IMG/VR virus record: IMGVR_UViG_3300044960_000095
Location: 1 to 47,636 of that record
Source: a virus
Direction: 5' to 3' (one strand)
Length of the DNA stretch: 47,636 bases
Shown here one piece after another: positions 16,586-24,829 of the stretch. Position 1 is the stretch's first letter, and every line of letters starts with the position of its first letter. The notes below the pieces were generated by a model. The model made no database searches. It was given only the letters and a program-made list of their open reading frames with translations, and had not been told where the DNA came from. The position numbers and the translations under genes are program-made.

Positions 16586-17066
16586 CGGCGTCAAGGTAGA
16601 GCGAGATGATGTCCTGGTCAACGGGGAACAGGAAGCCATTAGCAGCTAGCGCGTCGAGCATCTCCTGGTCGGGGTCCCGCAGGTACAGCGCGTGAGGGAA
16701 GGGGTTGCTCGACGACTTCACACCCGGCGGTGGCTCGAAGTTGATCCGACGCGCGGGGAACCACACGTGCGTGCAGTGCGGGATCAACTCGGCGAACCAC
16801 TTCGTTGACGGGTCCCACCGAAGAAGGAAGCAGAACCGCGTGTGCCGCCAGTGCTTCACCCATTTGAGAACCTCGCCGTGGGCATACGGATACAGCCCGT
16901 CAGACCCTTCCTCGAGCATCAACCGACGCGACGCCCTTATGTGGCTGCGCGGATTGCTGCACGGATCGAGGTCGAACTTCCCCAGCAGGTCGGCCAGCCA
17001 TTTGGGCGTGCACCAGCTGTCGCGGCCCTCGCTCTTGCCGCTGCCGCCGGCCGGGTTGGCGCTCAC
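16335..17066 (-). CDS. Phage Dam-like DNA adenine methylase homologue lacking the NPPY motif
   Basis: The start of this 243-residue frame reads WCTPKWLADLLGKFDLDPCS, the motif I region of the phage N6-adenine methylase family. FLLRWDPSTKWF, VWFPARRINFEPPPGVKSSS follow as in that family. The segment that should carry the catalytic NPPY/DPPY (between HGEV and LKWVKHW) is missing about ten residues, so the enzyme is probably inactive or altered. Residues after ~160 are Gly/Asp/Pro-rich and lie over the frame of 16151-16585, so the true or ancestral stop may have been lost. It overlaps the endolysin by ATGA. Confidence 0.65.
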   Translation of the reverse strand: MSANPAGGSGKSEGRDSWCTPKWLADLLGKFDLDPCSNPRSHIRASRRLMLEEGSDGLYPYAHGEVLKWVKHWRHTRFCFLLRWDPSTKWFAELIPHCTHVWFPARRINFEPPPGVKSSSNPFPHALYLRDPDQEMLDALAANGFLFPVDQDIISLYLDADDGHAERTGDTGDAGEEAPRGPSGSGGDAGGGPAKVLEGIPDDKPKERPKKEGCGVRVGKYGIDCAFQAKRDGSGEGAEVPGS

Positions 17067-17752
17067 CGCATGTACAATTCCGGGTTCACCGGAGCGTAAC
17101 GGTCGACCGGCGAGAGCTCGAAGTGGAGGTGCCGCGCGTCACCGTCCTTCGGGTTGTCGCCGATCAGGCCGAGCTCGTCGCCCGCGTCGACGATGTCACC
17201 GACCGACACAAACAGCGAGTCCAAATGGAAGTAGCCGCTGCGCCAGCCGTTACCGTGGTCGATCCAGCAGCGGTACCCCGTGCCGATCTTGCCGGCAATC
17301 TGCACACGACCCCCCGCAGCCGCGACGGCCGCGGTGCCGTACGGTACCACCCACTTGGGCTTACCATCGGGCGTACGACCAGCGCACCCCTTGTCCCCCA
17401 CGAAGTCCGGCTTATCACCTTCCTGCCAGCGGTAGAAGAGGTCCACGCCGTTGTGATCCGGGCGGCTCGGGTTGACGGACTTGAAGCCCGAGGTCACCAC
17501 CGCGCGGCGCCCACCCGGCAGCTCCGGCAGCGGGCAGTTGAGGAACCGCGTCGGACTGGCGACCGGCACAACGAGGCCGATCGTATGCTCCATCACCTTC
17601 TCGAGCTTCGCCATCGTCTTCGGCCCCGGCTTGCCGTCGACGAACAGGCCGTACGAGTCCTGGAAGTGCTCCACCAGCGCGACGATGTGCCGCGCCGTTA
17701 GCCGGCCTTCCTCGAGCTCGCGCCGAACGTATTCCTCAGCGGTCATCCCCAT
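17063..17752 (-). CDS. Endolysin: M23 metallopeptidase with N-terminal peptidoglycan-binding region
   Basis: This 229-residue protein has a short helical peptidoglycan-binding-like domain (residues ~15-50, LVEHFQDSYGLFVDGKPG), then an M23 LytM-type core: HNGVD (HxGxD zinc ligands), GNGWRSGYFHLDS and HLHFEL (HxH). It should cut peptide crosslinks of peptidoglycan. There is no signal sequence, so release would depend on holins. It is placed in the early arm, opposite the spanin/holin cluster. Its start overlaps the upstream gene by ten bases. Confidence 0.85.
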   Translation of the reverse strand: MGMTAEEYVRRELEEGRLTARHIVALVEHFQDSYGLFVDGKPGPKTMAKLEKVMEHTIGLVVPVASPTRFLNCPLPELPGGRRAVVTSGFKSVNPSRPDHNGVDLFYRWQEGDKPDFVGDKGCAGRTPDGKPKWVVPYGTAAVAAAGGRVQIAGKIGTGYRCWIDHGNGWRSGYFHLDSLFVSVGDIVDAGDELGLIGDNPKDGDARHLHFELSPVDRYAPVNPELYMR

Positions 17753-18141
17753 ATGACTCCTTTCGCTTTCGTGATGCCGGCGACGTACCTCCGAAGGTGG
17801 AAGTACGGCCGGTACATCGCGTCGGGTAGAAGGAGGAAGGGAGTGCGCTCCTCCTCCATTAGCAGGCTGTTTGGGATGTCCTCGACGAGTCCGACATAAG
17901 CCGGCTCGGCCATCGGAATCTTCATCAGGCTGAAGACATCCATGTGCGCGCCGAGAGTGGCGAGTTGGGGGTGCACGACCTGGAGACCCAACTGTTTGCC
18001 GTCCTCGAGCTCCAGCACCCCTAACTCGTACTTGTCGCGCGTGGTGATGATGCGCGTGCCGGCGGATAGTGGGGCCATGATGACCGCCACCTGGGGATTC
18101 CGATGGAACGGCGCCGGCAGCAGCTCAATCCACGACTTCAC
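17743..18141 (-). CDS. Hypothetical protein downstream of RNA ligase
   Basis: The protein has 132 residues from GTG 18141, which overlaps the ligase stop as GTGA; the longer open frame above this start is a shadow of the ligase. The sequence looks globular alpha/beta (PAPFHRNPQVAVIMAPLS, GKQLGLQVVHP, FLLLPDAMYRPYFHLRRYV). No family recognised. Confidence 0.6.
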   Translation of the reverse strand: MKSWIELLPAPFHRNPQVAVIMAPLSAGTRIITTRDKYELGVLELEDGKQLGLQVVHPQLATLGAHMDVFSLMKIPMAEPAYVGLVEDIPNSLLMEEERTPFLLLPDAMYRPYFHLRRYVAGITKAKGVIWG

Positions 18142-19280
18142 GCACCCTTCCGCATGAGGTACTCCGCGCCGACGTACTTCGCCTTGCGACGGGGACCCTC
18201 GAGCGACTCGACGACAACGCCCTCGCGGATCTGGCTGTTGTCGAAGTACGACGGACCATCTGAGAGCAACCTCACGCCGTGTGAGCTGAACTTCAGCGGG
18301 TACCTTCCCGTGATGACCGGAACGGCCGGCAGGTCGCAGTCCGCCAGAACGCACTCGCGCTCGAACGGAATCAGCCATCCGCCATTTGGATGCTGTATGT
18401 CGAAGCACGCGAGACCGGGACCGTCCTCGGGCTTGCGGCCGTAGGTGAGGTCCTGGATCTTCCGCCCGCCGTAGGTGTAGCCGTACAGCTCGCCGTAGAA
18501 GACGTAGCCCTTGTAGTCCTTCGTCTTCTCCGCGAGGCGCATCCGCTCGGCCGCGTCCATCCACACGTCCTCGCCGTACCAGTGGTTGCCGTTACCGCCC
18601 TTGATCGTGCGGTGGCTGCCAACGACGAACTTCCAGCCGATGGGGATACCGAGGAAGCGACGGCGCACCCAACCGAAGCGGAAGTTGGTGCCGTGGATCT
18701 TCTCCGTGATGACGACCGGCTCATCCTCCTCGAACAGCCGTGGCAGCTTCTTCAAGCTGTCGACGGTGTAGACCGGGAACGGCTGCTTCTTCGGCTTCGA
18801 GCTCGGTGGCGTCGGGCCATTTGCGTCCGGCTCAGGCGCCCGGTAGTACGTCACGCCGAAGTGGTCGGCGCACCCCTCGCCAAAGGAGAGCTGCGATGGC
18901 GCGGGCACAAGCAGCCCTTGAGAGAACACGCCGCGCAGCCTCGCCGCCCTCAGCCGAAACACCTCCTTGCTCGCTCCGTCCGGCCGCTCCTTCAGGAACG
19001 CGAACGCCGAGTGGCTCGTCGGCAGGAGGCAGTCCACGCTGAAGTACGCCGCCAGATCCCCCGGGTTGTACTCGCCCTTCCGAACCACCACCTCGTAGGC
19101 CGTCTCGCCCGTCCCCGCCATCTCGAAGCGCGCGATCTCGAGTCGATCCGCGTTCGGGTGCGGAAGGATCCTCGTAATACGGACAATCTCGGCTGTGAAC
19201 TCCGTGTCCGTTCGCTGGCCACATGAATCCGCACTCGACGCAGAACCGAAAATCGATTTGAGCTTGCTCCACAGCTTCAC
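18138..19280 (-). CDS. RNA ligase, Rnl5/DraRnl-like, with N-terminal OB domain
   Basis: The protein has 380 residues from GTG 19280 (GTGA overlap with MazG). Residues ~20-130 resemble the tRNA-binding/OB fold (ILPHPNADRLEIARF). The C-terminal nucleotidyltransferase has motif I KIHGTNFRFG (adenylated Lys), VFYGELYGYTY, REGVVVES and motif V KAKYVGAEYL. This two-domain order is that of Deinococcus DRB0094-type ligases, which seal nicked RNA. With a phage tRNA present, tRNA repair is one possible job. Motifs visible; function inferred from family. Confidence 0.8.
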   Translation of the reverse strand: MKLWSKLKSIFGSASSADSCGQRTDTEFTAEIVRITRILPHPNADRLEIARFEMAGTGETAYEVVVRKGEYNPGDLAAYFSVDCLLPTSHSAFAFLKERPDGASKEVFRLRAARLRGVFSQGLLVPAPSQLSFGEGCADHFGVTYYRAPEPDANGPTPPSSKPKKQPFPVYTVDSLKKLPRLFEEDEPVVITEKIHGTNFRFGWVRRRFLGIPIGWKFVVGSHRTIKGGNGNHWYGEDVWMDAAERMRLAEKTKDYKGYVFYGELYGYTYGGRKIQDLTYGRKPEDGPGLACFDIQHPNGGWLIPFERECVLADCDLPAVPVITGRYPLKFSSHGVRLLSDGPSYFDNSQIREGVVVESLEGPRRKAKYVGAEYLMRKGA

Positions 19281-19618
19281 CGATCGTCCCCCGAACCGTG
19301 CAGCACCCCTCGCTCCTTGCGGTCGGCGAGCTTGCGCAAGTTCGTCTCGGCAACGTCCTGGAGATCGATGCCCCACTGACGCGCCACTTCGCTGAGGTAC
19401 CAGAGGGCGTCCCCCAGCTCCTTCTTGAGCGCGAGAGTCGTCTCGACGCGATCACCACGATCACGCCAGAACTTCTTGATCTTCTCAGCCACCTCGCCGG
19501 CCTCGCCATTTAGACCCAGCGCCGGGTAGAGCCCGGGCGGGAGGGGTGCCACTAGGCTGTCTCCCACCGGGTACGCCGCGAACGTTGCGGCCTTCGCCTG
19601 GTACTCGTTGAGCTTCAC
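19277..19618 (-). CDS. MazG-like nucleotide pyrophosphohydrolase
   Basis: The protein has 113 residues from GTG 19618, which overlaps the polymerase stop (GTGA). The MazG signature is clear: LGLNGEAGEVAEKIKKF supplies ExxE and KELGDALWYLSEVA supplies ExxD, ligating Mg. It would hydrolyse (d)NTPs to monophosphates or affect alarmone levels. It is between polymerase and RNA ligase in one coupled run. Confidence 0.85.
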   Translation of the reverse strand: MKLNEYQAKAATFAAYPVGDSLVAPLPPGLYPALGLNGEAGEVAEKIKKFWRDRGDRVETTLALKKELGDALWYLSEVARQWGIDLQDVAETNLRKLADRKERGVLHGSGDDR

Positions 19619-21852
19619 TTCGCCTCGAAGTAGTTCGGCCCCCAACCGACCGAAACTTGCAAGGGCACCAGCAGAGGGGTGCCATTAGCCGTCGCGCTGA
19701 CCATGTGGTGCTTCAGGATCTCGGCCGCGCGTTCGACGTGCTCGACTGGCCCGATGGCCACCAGCTCGTCATGGACCTGCAAGACGATTCCAAATCCAAT
19801 CCGTTTGAATTCCTCGTCAGCTCCGATTCGCACCATCGCGTCGCTGATGATCTCGGCGCCCGTGGCCTGCATCGGGAAGTTGTAGCCACGGCGGTAGCCG
19901 CGAGCGCGAAGCCAGTCCGGCGCGGATTCGTCGGACTCCTCGTACAGCGGACACCATCGTCCACCGAGCGAGTAGATGCCGCGATTCTCGTCGATGTACT
20001 CGCGGCACCACGCCTGCCACTTGAACGGCCCCGGCACCGCTTCCGCGATACCGGCCAGCATGTCGCCGGCCACCTTCTCACCGATCGGCTTCCCGTCCGG
20101 CCCCGGCAGAATCGAGAACCCGTAAGCCCCCTTGCCGTACTGAAGACCGTACCAAACGGTCTTGATCATGCCGCGCAGAATCGCGCCGTAGGGGTGCTTC
20201 TTGAATTCGCCGCTCGGTATCTCGTCGACGTGCTTCCCGGCGTACGGGCACTCCACCAGCTCGCCGTCCTTGAGGCACTTCTCCGGCACCCGCCAGCCGA
20301 GGTAGTGGCCGAACACCCGCTTGGCGTTCTCGACGTGAATGTCCGGTGCCCCCGGCGCGACCATTGCCTCCAGCTGCGTGTCGCCAAACAGCCGCTTGCA
20401 TAGGTCGGCCAGGATCACGACTTCCAGCGCCGAGTAGTCGGCGACGAGAACCACGTGACCAGGGGGTGCTATGATGGCTTTGCGGACTTGGTAGAGATCA
20501 ACCTCCTCGCGGTTCGTTAGTTGCTGCGCCTCGAGCACCCCTTTCACACCCAGCCGGCCGGTGACGGCACCGTTTCGGTCGTCGCTGTCGCCCGCCGGCC
20601 CGCAGATGGGATTCACCCATCCGCCCGAATCGCGCATCTTGAGCAGGTACTTCTTCTGCCCGCGCACCGCCCGCAGCCGGAGAATGTGCTCAATCAGCTG
20701 CTTCGCCGGCTTGTGGTTCTTCGCGATCCAATCCAGCGCCGCGCCGTCGAGCTTGATTTGGCCCCGCTTGACCTTGCCCTTCTTCCACACGGGCGAGCGC
20801 GGGAACTCGAGCAGGTCGAAGAAGTCCGCCATTTGCGGCGGCGAGCTCCAAATGGCGTCGATGTCCTCGTCGTCGCGGAGGTACCACTCGTTGTCCTCGG
20901 GGAAGACGTTCTTGCGATACCAGCGACGCAGCCACTCCAACTCGGCCGCCTCATCGGCGCACGCTTGGTTGTACTTGTCACTCGCGTACTGGACATCGAT
21001 GGGGAAGCCGCGCCGCTCCATCAGGACGATCTCGTTGACGACCTCCTGGTTGAAGCCCGGCCGCCCGTCGTCGTGATAGACGTACGGTGCTGGGTCGGCC
21101 TCCATCTCGCACAGCTCCTCGACCTCCACGGCGGCAATCGCGTCAACTGCCGCGTAGTCGACGAGCAGCGGATGCCGCTCGTGGCCCGGAACGATGCTCT
21201 CCAGTGAGTACTCGGCGTCTACCTCCTTCTCCTCGACGAATGTCTCGGTGAATTCGCGCTTCGTCTTGATGTGCCCCTTGCGCAACCGGCACCCCTCAAC
21301 ACCACAGGAGCACTCGGTGACCTTCACCTTGCGCTGCTTCTCGACTTGGATCTTCGCCCGGTAACGAACCACGTCGACGAATTCGCAGACCGGCTCGTAC
21401 CCCAGCTTCGACACCATCAACGACTTCAGGCCGAAACCACCCGCCGAAACCAGCTCGGGCCACACCCACCGCGCGAAGTCCAGCGTGTTGATGGCGCCGC
21501 GCAGCTTGATGCCGTGGTTGGCGCATGCGTGGTCGTCCACCGGCTGGTTGTGGATGCACTTGAGGATCGACTCGTCCTCGAGCAGCTCCCGAATCGGCGG
21601 GTACTCTAGAGCAGCAGCAGGTAGCACCCAGCCGCGAGCGCGGTGATAGCCGCGAGGGCTAAGGCGCTTCGTGCGGATCGCGATCGAGAAGACATGAATC
21701 TTCGCTCGTCCGACGCAGGACTGCTTCCGCACGTCCACGTCGTAGAACTCAGTGTCGAACCCGATGATCCGAGCACGACGACAGCGCTCGACCAGCTCAT
21801 CCCACTGCTCGGGTCGATCGAGGTACTTGACCTCATTGATCCCGGATGACAT
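19615..21852 (-). CDS. DNA polymerase, family A, with 3'-5' exonuclease domain
   Basis: The protein has 745 residues. Exonuclease motifs: FDTEFYD (~31), a HNQPVDDH region, and DYAAVDAIA. Polymerase motif A is VADYSALEVV (~470), motif B RGMIKTVWYGLQYG (~562), motif C LQVHDEL (~692). An insertion with Cys pairs (ECSCGVEGCRLRKG) sits between the exonuclease motifs and could bind zinc. It replicates the phage genome with the DnaB-like helicase and SSB. The start ATG lies 20 bases inside the upstream SLOG gene. Confidence 0.92.
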   Translation of the reverse strand: MSSGINEVKYLDRPEQWDELVERCRRARIIGFDTEFYDVDVRKQSCVGRAKIHVFSIAIRTKRLSPRGYHRARGWVLPAAALEYPPIRELLEDESILKCIHNQPVDDHACANHGIKLRGAINTLDFARWVWPELVSAGGFGLKSLMVSKLGYEPVCEFVDVVRYRAKIQVEKQRKVKVTECSCGVEGCRLRKGHIKTKREFTETFVEEKEVDAEYSLESIVPGHERHPLLVDYAAVDAIAAVEVEELCEMEADPAPYVYHDDGRPGFNQEVVNEIVLMERRGFPIDVQYASDKYNQACADEAAELEWLRRWYRKNVFPEDNEWYLRDDEDIDAIWSSPPQMADFFDLLEFPRSPVWKKGKVKRGQIKLDGAALDWIAKNHKPAKQLIEHILRLRAVRGQKKYLLKMRDSGGWVNPICGPAGDSDDRNGAVTGRLGVKGVLEAQQLTNREEVDLYQVRKAIIAPPGHVVLVADYSALEVVILADLCKRLFGDTQLEAMVAPGAPDIHVENAKRVFGHYLGWRVPEKCLKDGELVECPYAGKHVDEIPSGEFKKHPYGAILRGMIKTVWYGLQYGKGAYGFSILPGPDGKPIGEKVAGDMLAGIAEAVPGPFKWQAWCREYIDENRGIYSLGGRWCPLYEESDESAPDWLRARGYRRGYNFPMQATGAEIISDAMVRIGADEEFKRIGFGIVLQVHDELVAIGPVEHVERAAEILKHHMVSATANGTPLLVPLQVSVGWGPNYFEAK

Positions 21853-22279
21853 GGACGAACCCCGACTTGCCCATCCTTCGGGCTTGCTTCACCGTCCAGC
21901 ACCCGCCGCTCTTGACGTGTTCGTCCGTCCCGCAGTGGTAACAGAAGTCGAACCTCATCCCGTCGTAGTGCGGCGGATACGTGGCGATCGTGATGCAGTG
22001 CACCTCCGTACTCGCTCGCGCGATTTGAAGGTTCCGCTTCTTGTAGGCTTCCCAACCTCGGAACTTGGGCGGGAAGATCAGCTTCTCGAGCTCGAGCTCG
22101 TCGGCCACTTCCTCGGCCCAAATGTCAATGCCGCCCAAATGGCAGTGCCCCGACGACACCGCCACCACGTCCGGGCGAGCGAGCAACGAACGGATGTAGT
22201 TCCGCGCGTGCCGCTCACCAAGCGCGGTGAACTTCGCACCCTCGGACCCGACGATCCCGACGACCCTACCTTTCGCCAT
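21833..22279 (-). CDS. SLOG/DprA-like Rossmann nucleotide-binding protein
   Basis: This 148-residue protein has an N-terminal Rossmann strand-loop (VVGIVGSEGAKF), SSGHCHLGGIDIWAEEVA and KRNLQIARASTEVHCI, as in phage DUF2493/SLOG proteins that bind nucleotides or their derivatives. A C-terminal CYHCGTDEHVKSGGCW segment gives a possible zinc knuckle. The biochemical role of these phage proteins is not settled. Confidence 0.65.
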   Translation of the reverse strand: MAKGRVVGIVGSEGAKFTALGERHARNYIRSLLARPDVVAVSSGHCHLGGIDIWAEEVADELELEKLIFPPKFRGWEAYKKRNLQIARASTEVHCITIATYPPHYDGMRFDFCYHCGTDEHVKSGGCWTVKQARRMGKSGFVHVIRDQ

Positions 22280-22478
22280 GCAGGTACTCGTCGAGCCATC
22301 GCTCGTAGCAGCGACGAATCACGCCCTGCGTGAACCCGCCGATGGTGTCATCCACCGCCACCGCCACCTTGACCTTCGTGACGATGTCGTCACGCAGATC
22401 AGCGAGCAGCCAGAGCGTGGCCAACGGATACTTCCACTGGCCTACAGGACGACTCCTTCGTACTTCGTATCCCGCCAT
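22266..22478 (-). CDS. Small hypothetical protein
   Basis: This 70-residue ORF overlaps the upstream C39-like gene by 37 bases and the downstream SLOG gene by 14. It is mostly helical (WKYPLATLWLLADLRDDIV, VIRRCYERWLDEYL). The start is uncertain; a TTG near LATLW would shorten it. No family recognised. Confidence 0.5.
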   Translation of the reverse strand: MAGYEVRRSRPVGQWKYPLATLWLLADLRDDIVTKVKVAVAVDDTIGGFTQGVIRRCYERWLDEYLHGER

Positions 22479-22870
22479 TTGGCCTCCAGCTCGTCGACCG
22501 AGTAGGTCAGCACGAGCTCACTGTCAGCCGAGTCGGCGACTAGATACCGCTCACCGAGCACCCCAATCACCGCAACCCAATGGTCGCCGGGACTACCGCT
22601 GTTCCAAGCAACCACTGCCGGCCGACCGCGCCTTACCGCGTGTTCGAGCTTCAGCAGTGCTACGTCTCGCCGCGCTTCCCGAAGCACCCACGGGCTACAG
22701 CCGTCGATCTTCGATGCCGCCTTGAGAATCCCGCGTGTGGGGGTGCCATTAGTGGCGCTTGTCCCGCACGCCTTCTCCAGCTCCTCAGCCGACCGCTTGA
22801 TGCCGAGGGCCTCGAGCGCGTTCTTCAGCGCAAACGGCCCGCAGTTAGCCTGAGAGTCCTGCATGCGCAT
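22442..22870 (-). CDS. C39-like papain-fold cysteine peptidase
   Basis: This 142-residue protein has the catalytic Cys in QDSQANCGPFALKNAL (Cys10) and the His in GDHWVAVIGV, followed by YLVADS with the third residue (Asp). This is the compact peptidase C39 / bacteriocin-processing fold without a transporter. In a phage it may process a virion or host protein. The motif match is good; target unknown. Start overlaps nothing and lies directly after the 22871 stop. Confidence 0.7.
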   Translation of the reverse strand: MRMQDSQANCGPFALKNALEALGIKRSAEELEKACGTSATNGTPTRGILKAASKIDGCSPWVLREARRDVALLKLEHAVRRGRPAVVAWNSGSPGDHWVAVIGVLGERYLVADSADSELVLTYSVDELEAKWRDTKYEGVVL

Positions 22871-23071
22871 CTAGCCCTCCTCATGTGGCTCCTGCGTCTT
22901 CGCTGGATGTCCCGGCTTGGCAACGAAGTGCATGTGCTCGATGAGCTTGTAGACCCGCGCTGCGACGCCCTTAGCGGCATAATGTCGTGCCATAGCTCGC
23001 GCGTTCGCTTCAGAGAGAAGCGCTACGAGCGCTGGCTTGGGCTGCTCGTCGGAAATGACCACGCACATCAT
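22871..23071 (-). CDS. Small hypothetical protein
   Basis: This 66-residue ORF starts in an ATGA overlap with the metallophosphoesterase. There is one alpha-beta-like segment (ALLSEANARAMARHYAAKGV ARVYKL) and an acidic C-terminus. No family recognised. Confidence 0.55.
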   Translation of the reverse strand: MMCVVISDEQPKPALVALLSEANARAMARHYAAKGVAARVYKLIEHMHFVAKPGHPAKTQEPHEEG

Positions 23072-23892
23072 CGGTACACGTGCCCCTGGTACTCGAACAC
23101 CGGCCGGTTGTGCCGATCGCGGTGCACCTCGATTTGGTCGATGGTGAATCGCGGGCGACCGTCGATGTAGTAGACCGTCACGATGGAGAACGACTGCTGC
23201 CAGCCGGGGTAACCACCGGTGTACTTCGCATGCGTCAGCTCGATGCTCATGTGGCCGCCACCGAACGCGCCGTACGTCTTCGGATTGCCGTCGTCCGTTT
23301 GCACCGTCCAGAACGTGGCGAACCGGCGGTGCAGGTGGCCGATCATCGTGATCTGATTCGGCGCGAGCTTGCGGATGCGGTTGCCGGGATTCTCACCGCC
23401 GCTACCCGTCGGGAAGAAGCCGTGCCCGTGCTCGATGACCAGCGAACCGAGACGGATTCGCGATTCGCTGTCCAGCACCCTCCAGCCTTCGCCGTCGGAC
23501 GGCAGCCCAAGCAGCTGCTCCACCGTCACCGCACCCGACAGCGACGGGTCGGACTCGATCTTGTCCTCCACCCACCGCTCGTGGTTACCGCGCATCAGCA
23601 CCGACCAGCGAGTGCGCGCCCAATCGTAGATCCAGCGGCCCGGCGTGACCGACTCGTGCAGCCTGCCCAAATCGATCGTGTCCCGTGCGCGCTTGGCGTC
23701 GTGTCGCGAGCTAACGCCGCAGTCCGCGATGTCGCCGTTCAGCACCACGTGCGTCACACCCGCCCGCTCACAACACTCGACTGCAAGCCGCATGGCCGGG
23801 TCGTCGTGAAACGGAATGTGGATGTCGTGGAAGACAGCGATCTTGGAGCCGTCGGGAACGTCAGCCCGCGTCAGCTTGTGCGTCTTGTTCAC
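23068..23892 (-). CDS. Calcineurin-like metallophosphoesterase
   Basis: The protein has 274 residues from GTG 23892 (GTGA overlap with the HD gene). The metal-binding motifs appear in order: DIHIPFHD, LNGDIADCG, MRGNHERW, IEHGHG and IGHLHR. It would hydrolyse phosphoesters; phage members act on nucleotides, nucleic acids or protein phosphates. It lies in the nucleotide-metabolism run with HD and MazG-type genes. Confidence 0.85.
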   Translation of the reverse strand: MNKTHKLTRADVPDGSKIAVFHDIHIPFHDDPAMRLAVECCERAGVTHVVLNGDIADCGVSSRHDAKRARDTIDLGRLHESVTPGRWIYDWARTRWSVLMRGNHERWVEDKIESDPSLSGAVTVEQLLGLPSDGEGWRVLDSESRIRLGSLVIEHGHGFFPTGSGGENPGNRIRKLAPNQITMIGHLHRRFATFWTVQTDDGNPKTYGAFGGGHMSIELTHAKYTGGYPGWQQSFSIVTVYYIDGRPRFTIDQIEVHRDRHNRPVFEYQGHVYR

Positions 23893-24503
23893 TGAATCCA
23901 AGGGAGCCGCTCGTAGAGCTCCGTCAGGTACTCCTCCTCGGCGCGCGCGGGCGACCAAGGGGTGAAGTTGTCGAATAGCTCGTCCGGCGTGATCTCGAAC
24001 GGCGTTAGCGGACCGGCGTAGTCCTCGCTGATGTCCACGCCGTCACGCATCGCATCGCCGTAGACCACCAGCCGCTCGGTCAGCCACATGCGGTCATCGA
24101 CCTGGCGCACGAGCGGGTCGCCGACAAACAGCAGGTTGAATCGGTCCTCGACGGCGATGTCCCACTTCGACTCGAGCGCCTTGTAGTCCGCAAGCAGACT
24201 CTTGAGCGGCGCCGACACGTCACCGAGCACGTGCTCCGCTGCGTCGTGGATCAAGACGCGCGCCGGCAGCTTCGGCTCACTCTGATAGAACCGGGCCGCC
24301 ATTCGAGCGCCCACGACCATGTGCTGCGCGATGGACATCTCGGTGGCGCCGGTGTACCGATGCACCCGCGCCGCGTGATAGGCGAGGTCGCGCAGGCGAA
24401 TTTGCTCCGGGCTCGGCTGCGCCAAATAGACCTTCTCACCCGAGTGCATGCGGATGTACGGCCCGCGCGGATCCGTCCGCCACTTACTGCCCGGCGTCGA
24501 CAT
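23889..24503 (-). CDS. HD-domain phosphohydrolase (YfbR/DatZ-like)
   Basis: This 204-residue protein has a first His in SIAQHMVVGARMA, then the HD pair and helix LIHDAAEHVLGDVSAPLK, then a downstream Asp (VDDRMW), the pattern of dNMP phosphatases (YfbR) and of the phage dATPase DatZ. It likely degrades a deoxynucleotide. The combination with the DUF5664 gene and family A polymerase resembles part of the 2-aminoadenine pathway, but PurZ is absent here. Confidence 0.75.
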   Translation of the reverse strand: MSTPGSKWRTDPRGPYIRMHSGEKVYLAQPSPEQIRLRDLAYHAARVHRYTGATEMSIAQHMVVGARMAARFYQSEPKLPARVLIHDAAEHVLGDVSAPLKSLLADYKALESKWDIAVEDRFNLLFVGDPLVRQVDDRMWLTERLVVYGDAMRDGVDISEDYAGPLTPFEITPDELFDNFTPWSPARAEEEYLTELYERLPWIQ

Positions 24504-24768
24504 TCGGCTCCTTCTCGATGATGTCGTACTCGCCGTTAGCGACTCGCGCCTCGGCGAGCTGCTCCTCCGTCGTCTTCGACTCGTCCGGCTCCGGGCGCGG
24601 GATCGAAACGAGCGCCCGCATCTCGTAGCCCTTGTTGGGGTGCCGATCGCGCAGCCACTTCACGGATGCCGCGCACTGCTTCGCGCCCCAATACGTCGGT
24701 TTGAACTTCATCACGGAGACGCCGAGACCGTTGACGATCTCGAAGCCCCGCAGGATCTCGTTACTCAT
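24484..24768 (-). CDS. Hypothetical protein
   Basis: This 94-residue ORF starts from an ATG with a strong GGAGGAGC ribosome-binding site just upstream. The start overlaps the stop of the 22-codon ORF above it. The N-terminal half looks folded (FEIVNGLGVSVMKF, YWGAKQCAASVKWL); the C-terminus is acidic. No family recognised. Confidence 0.55.
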   Translation of the reverse strand: MSNEILRGFEIVNGLGVSVMKFKPTYWGAKQCAASVKWLRDRHPNKGYEMRALVSIPRPEPDESKTTEEQLAEARVANGEYDIIEKEPNVDAGQ

Positions 24769-24829
24769 GCTCCTCCGTCAGCGCGCACATGAGGTACAGC
24801 GCCAGCAGCAACAGCACCCCTAACCCCAC
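24761..24829 (-). CDS. 22-residue single-span membrane micro-protein
   Basis: GTG 24829 overlaps the upstream TAG by one base and the TAA overlaps the downstream ATG start, so the frame exactly bridges two genes. The product is almost entirely a hydrophobic helix (VLLLLALYLMCAL) with a short acidic end. It contains an AGGGGTGC copy read as Gly-Val. The tight coupling supports translation, but at this length chance is possible. Confidence 0.45.
   Translation of the reverse strand: MGLGVLLLLALYLMCALTEEHE

Noticed and set aside
17743-18564. Long - strand frame (273 codons) ending at 17743
   Set aside because: Its first half is a shadow of the RNA ligase; only the part from GTG 18141 is kept.
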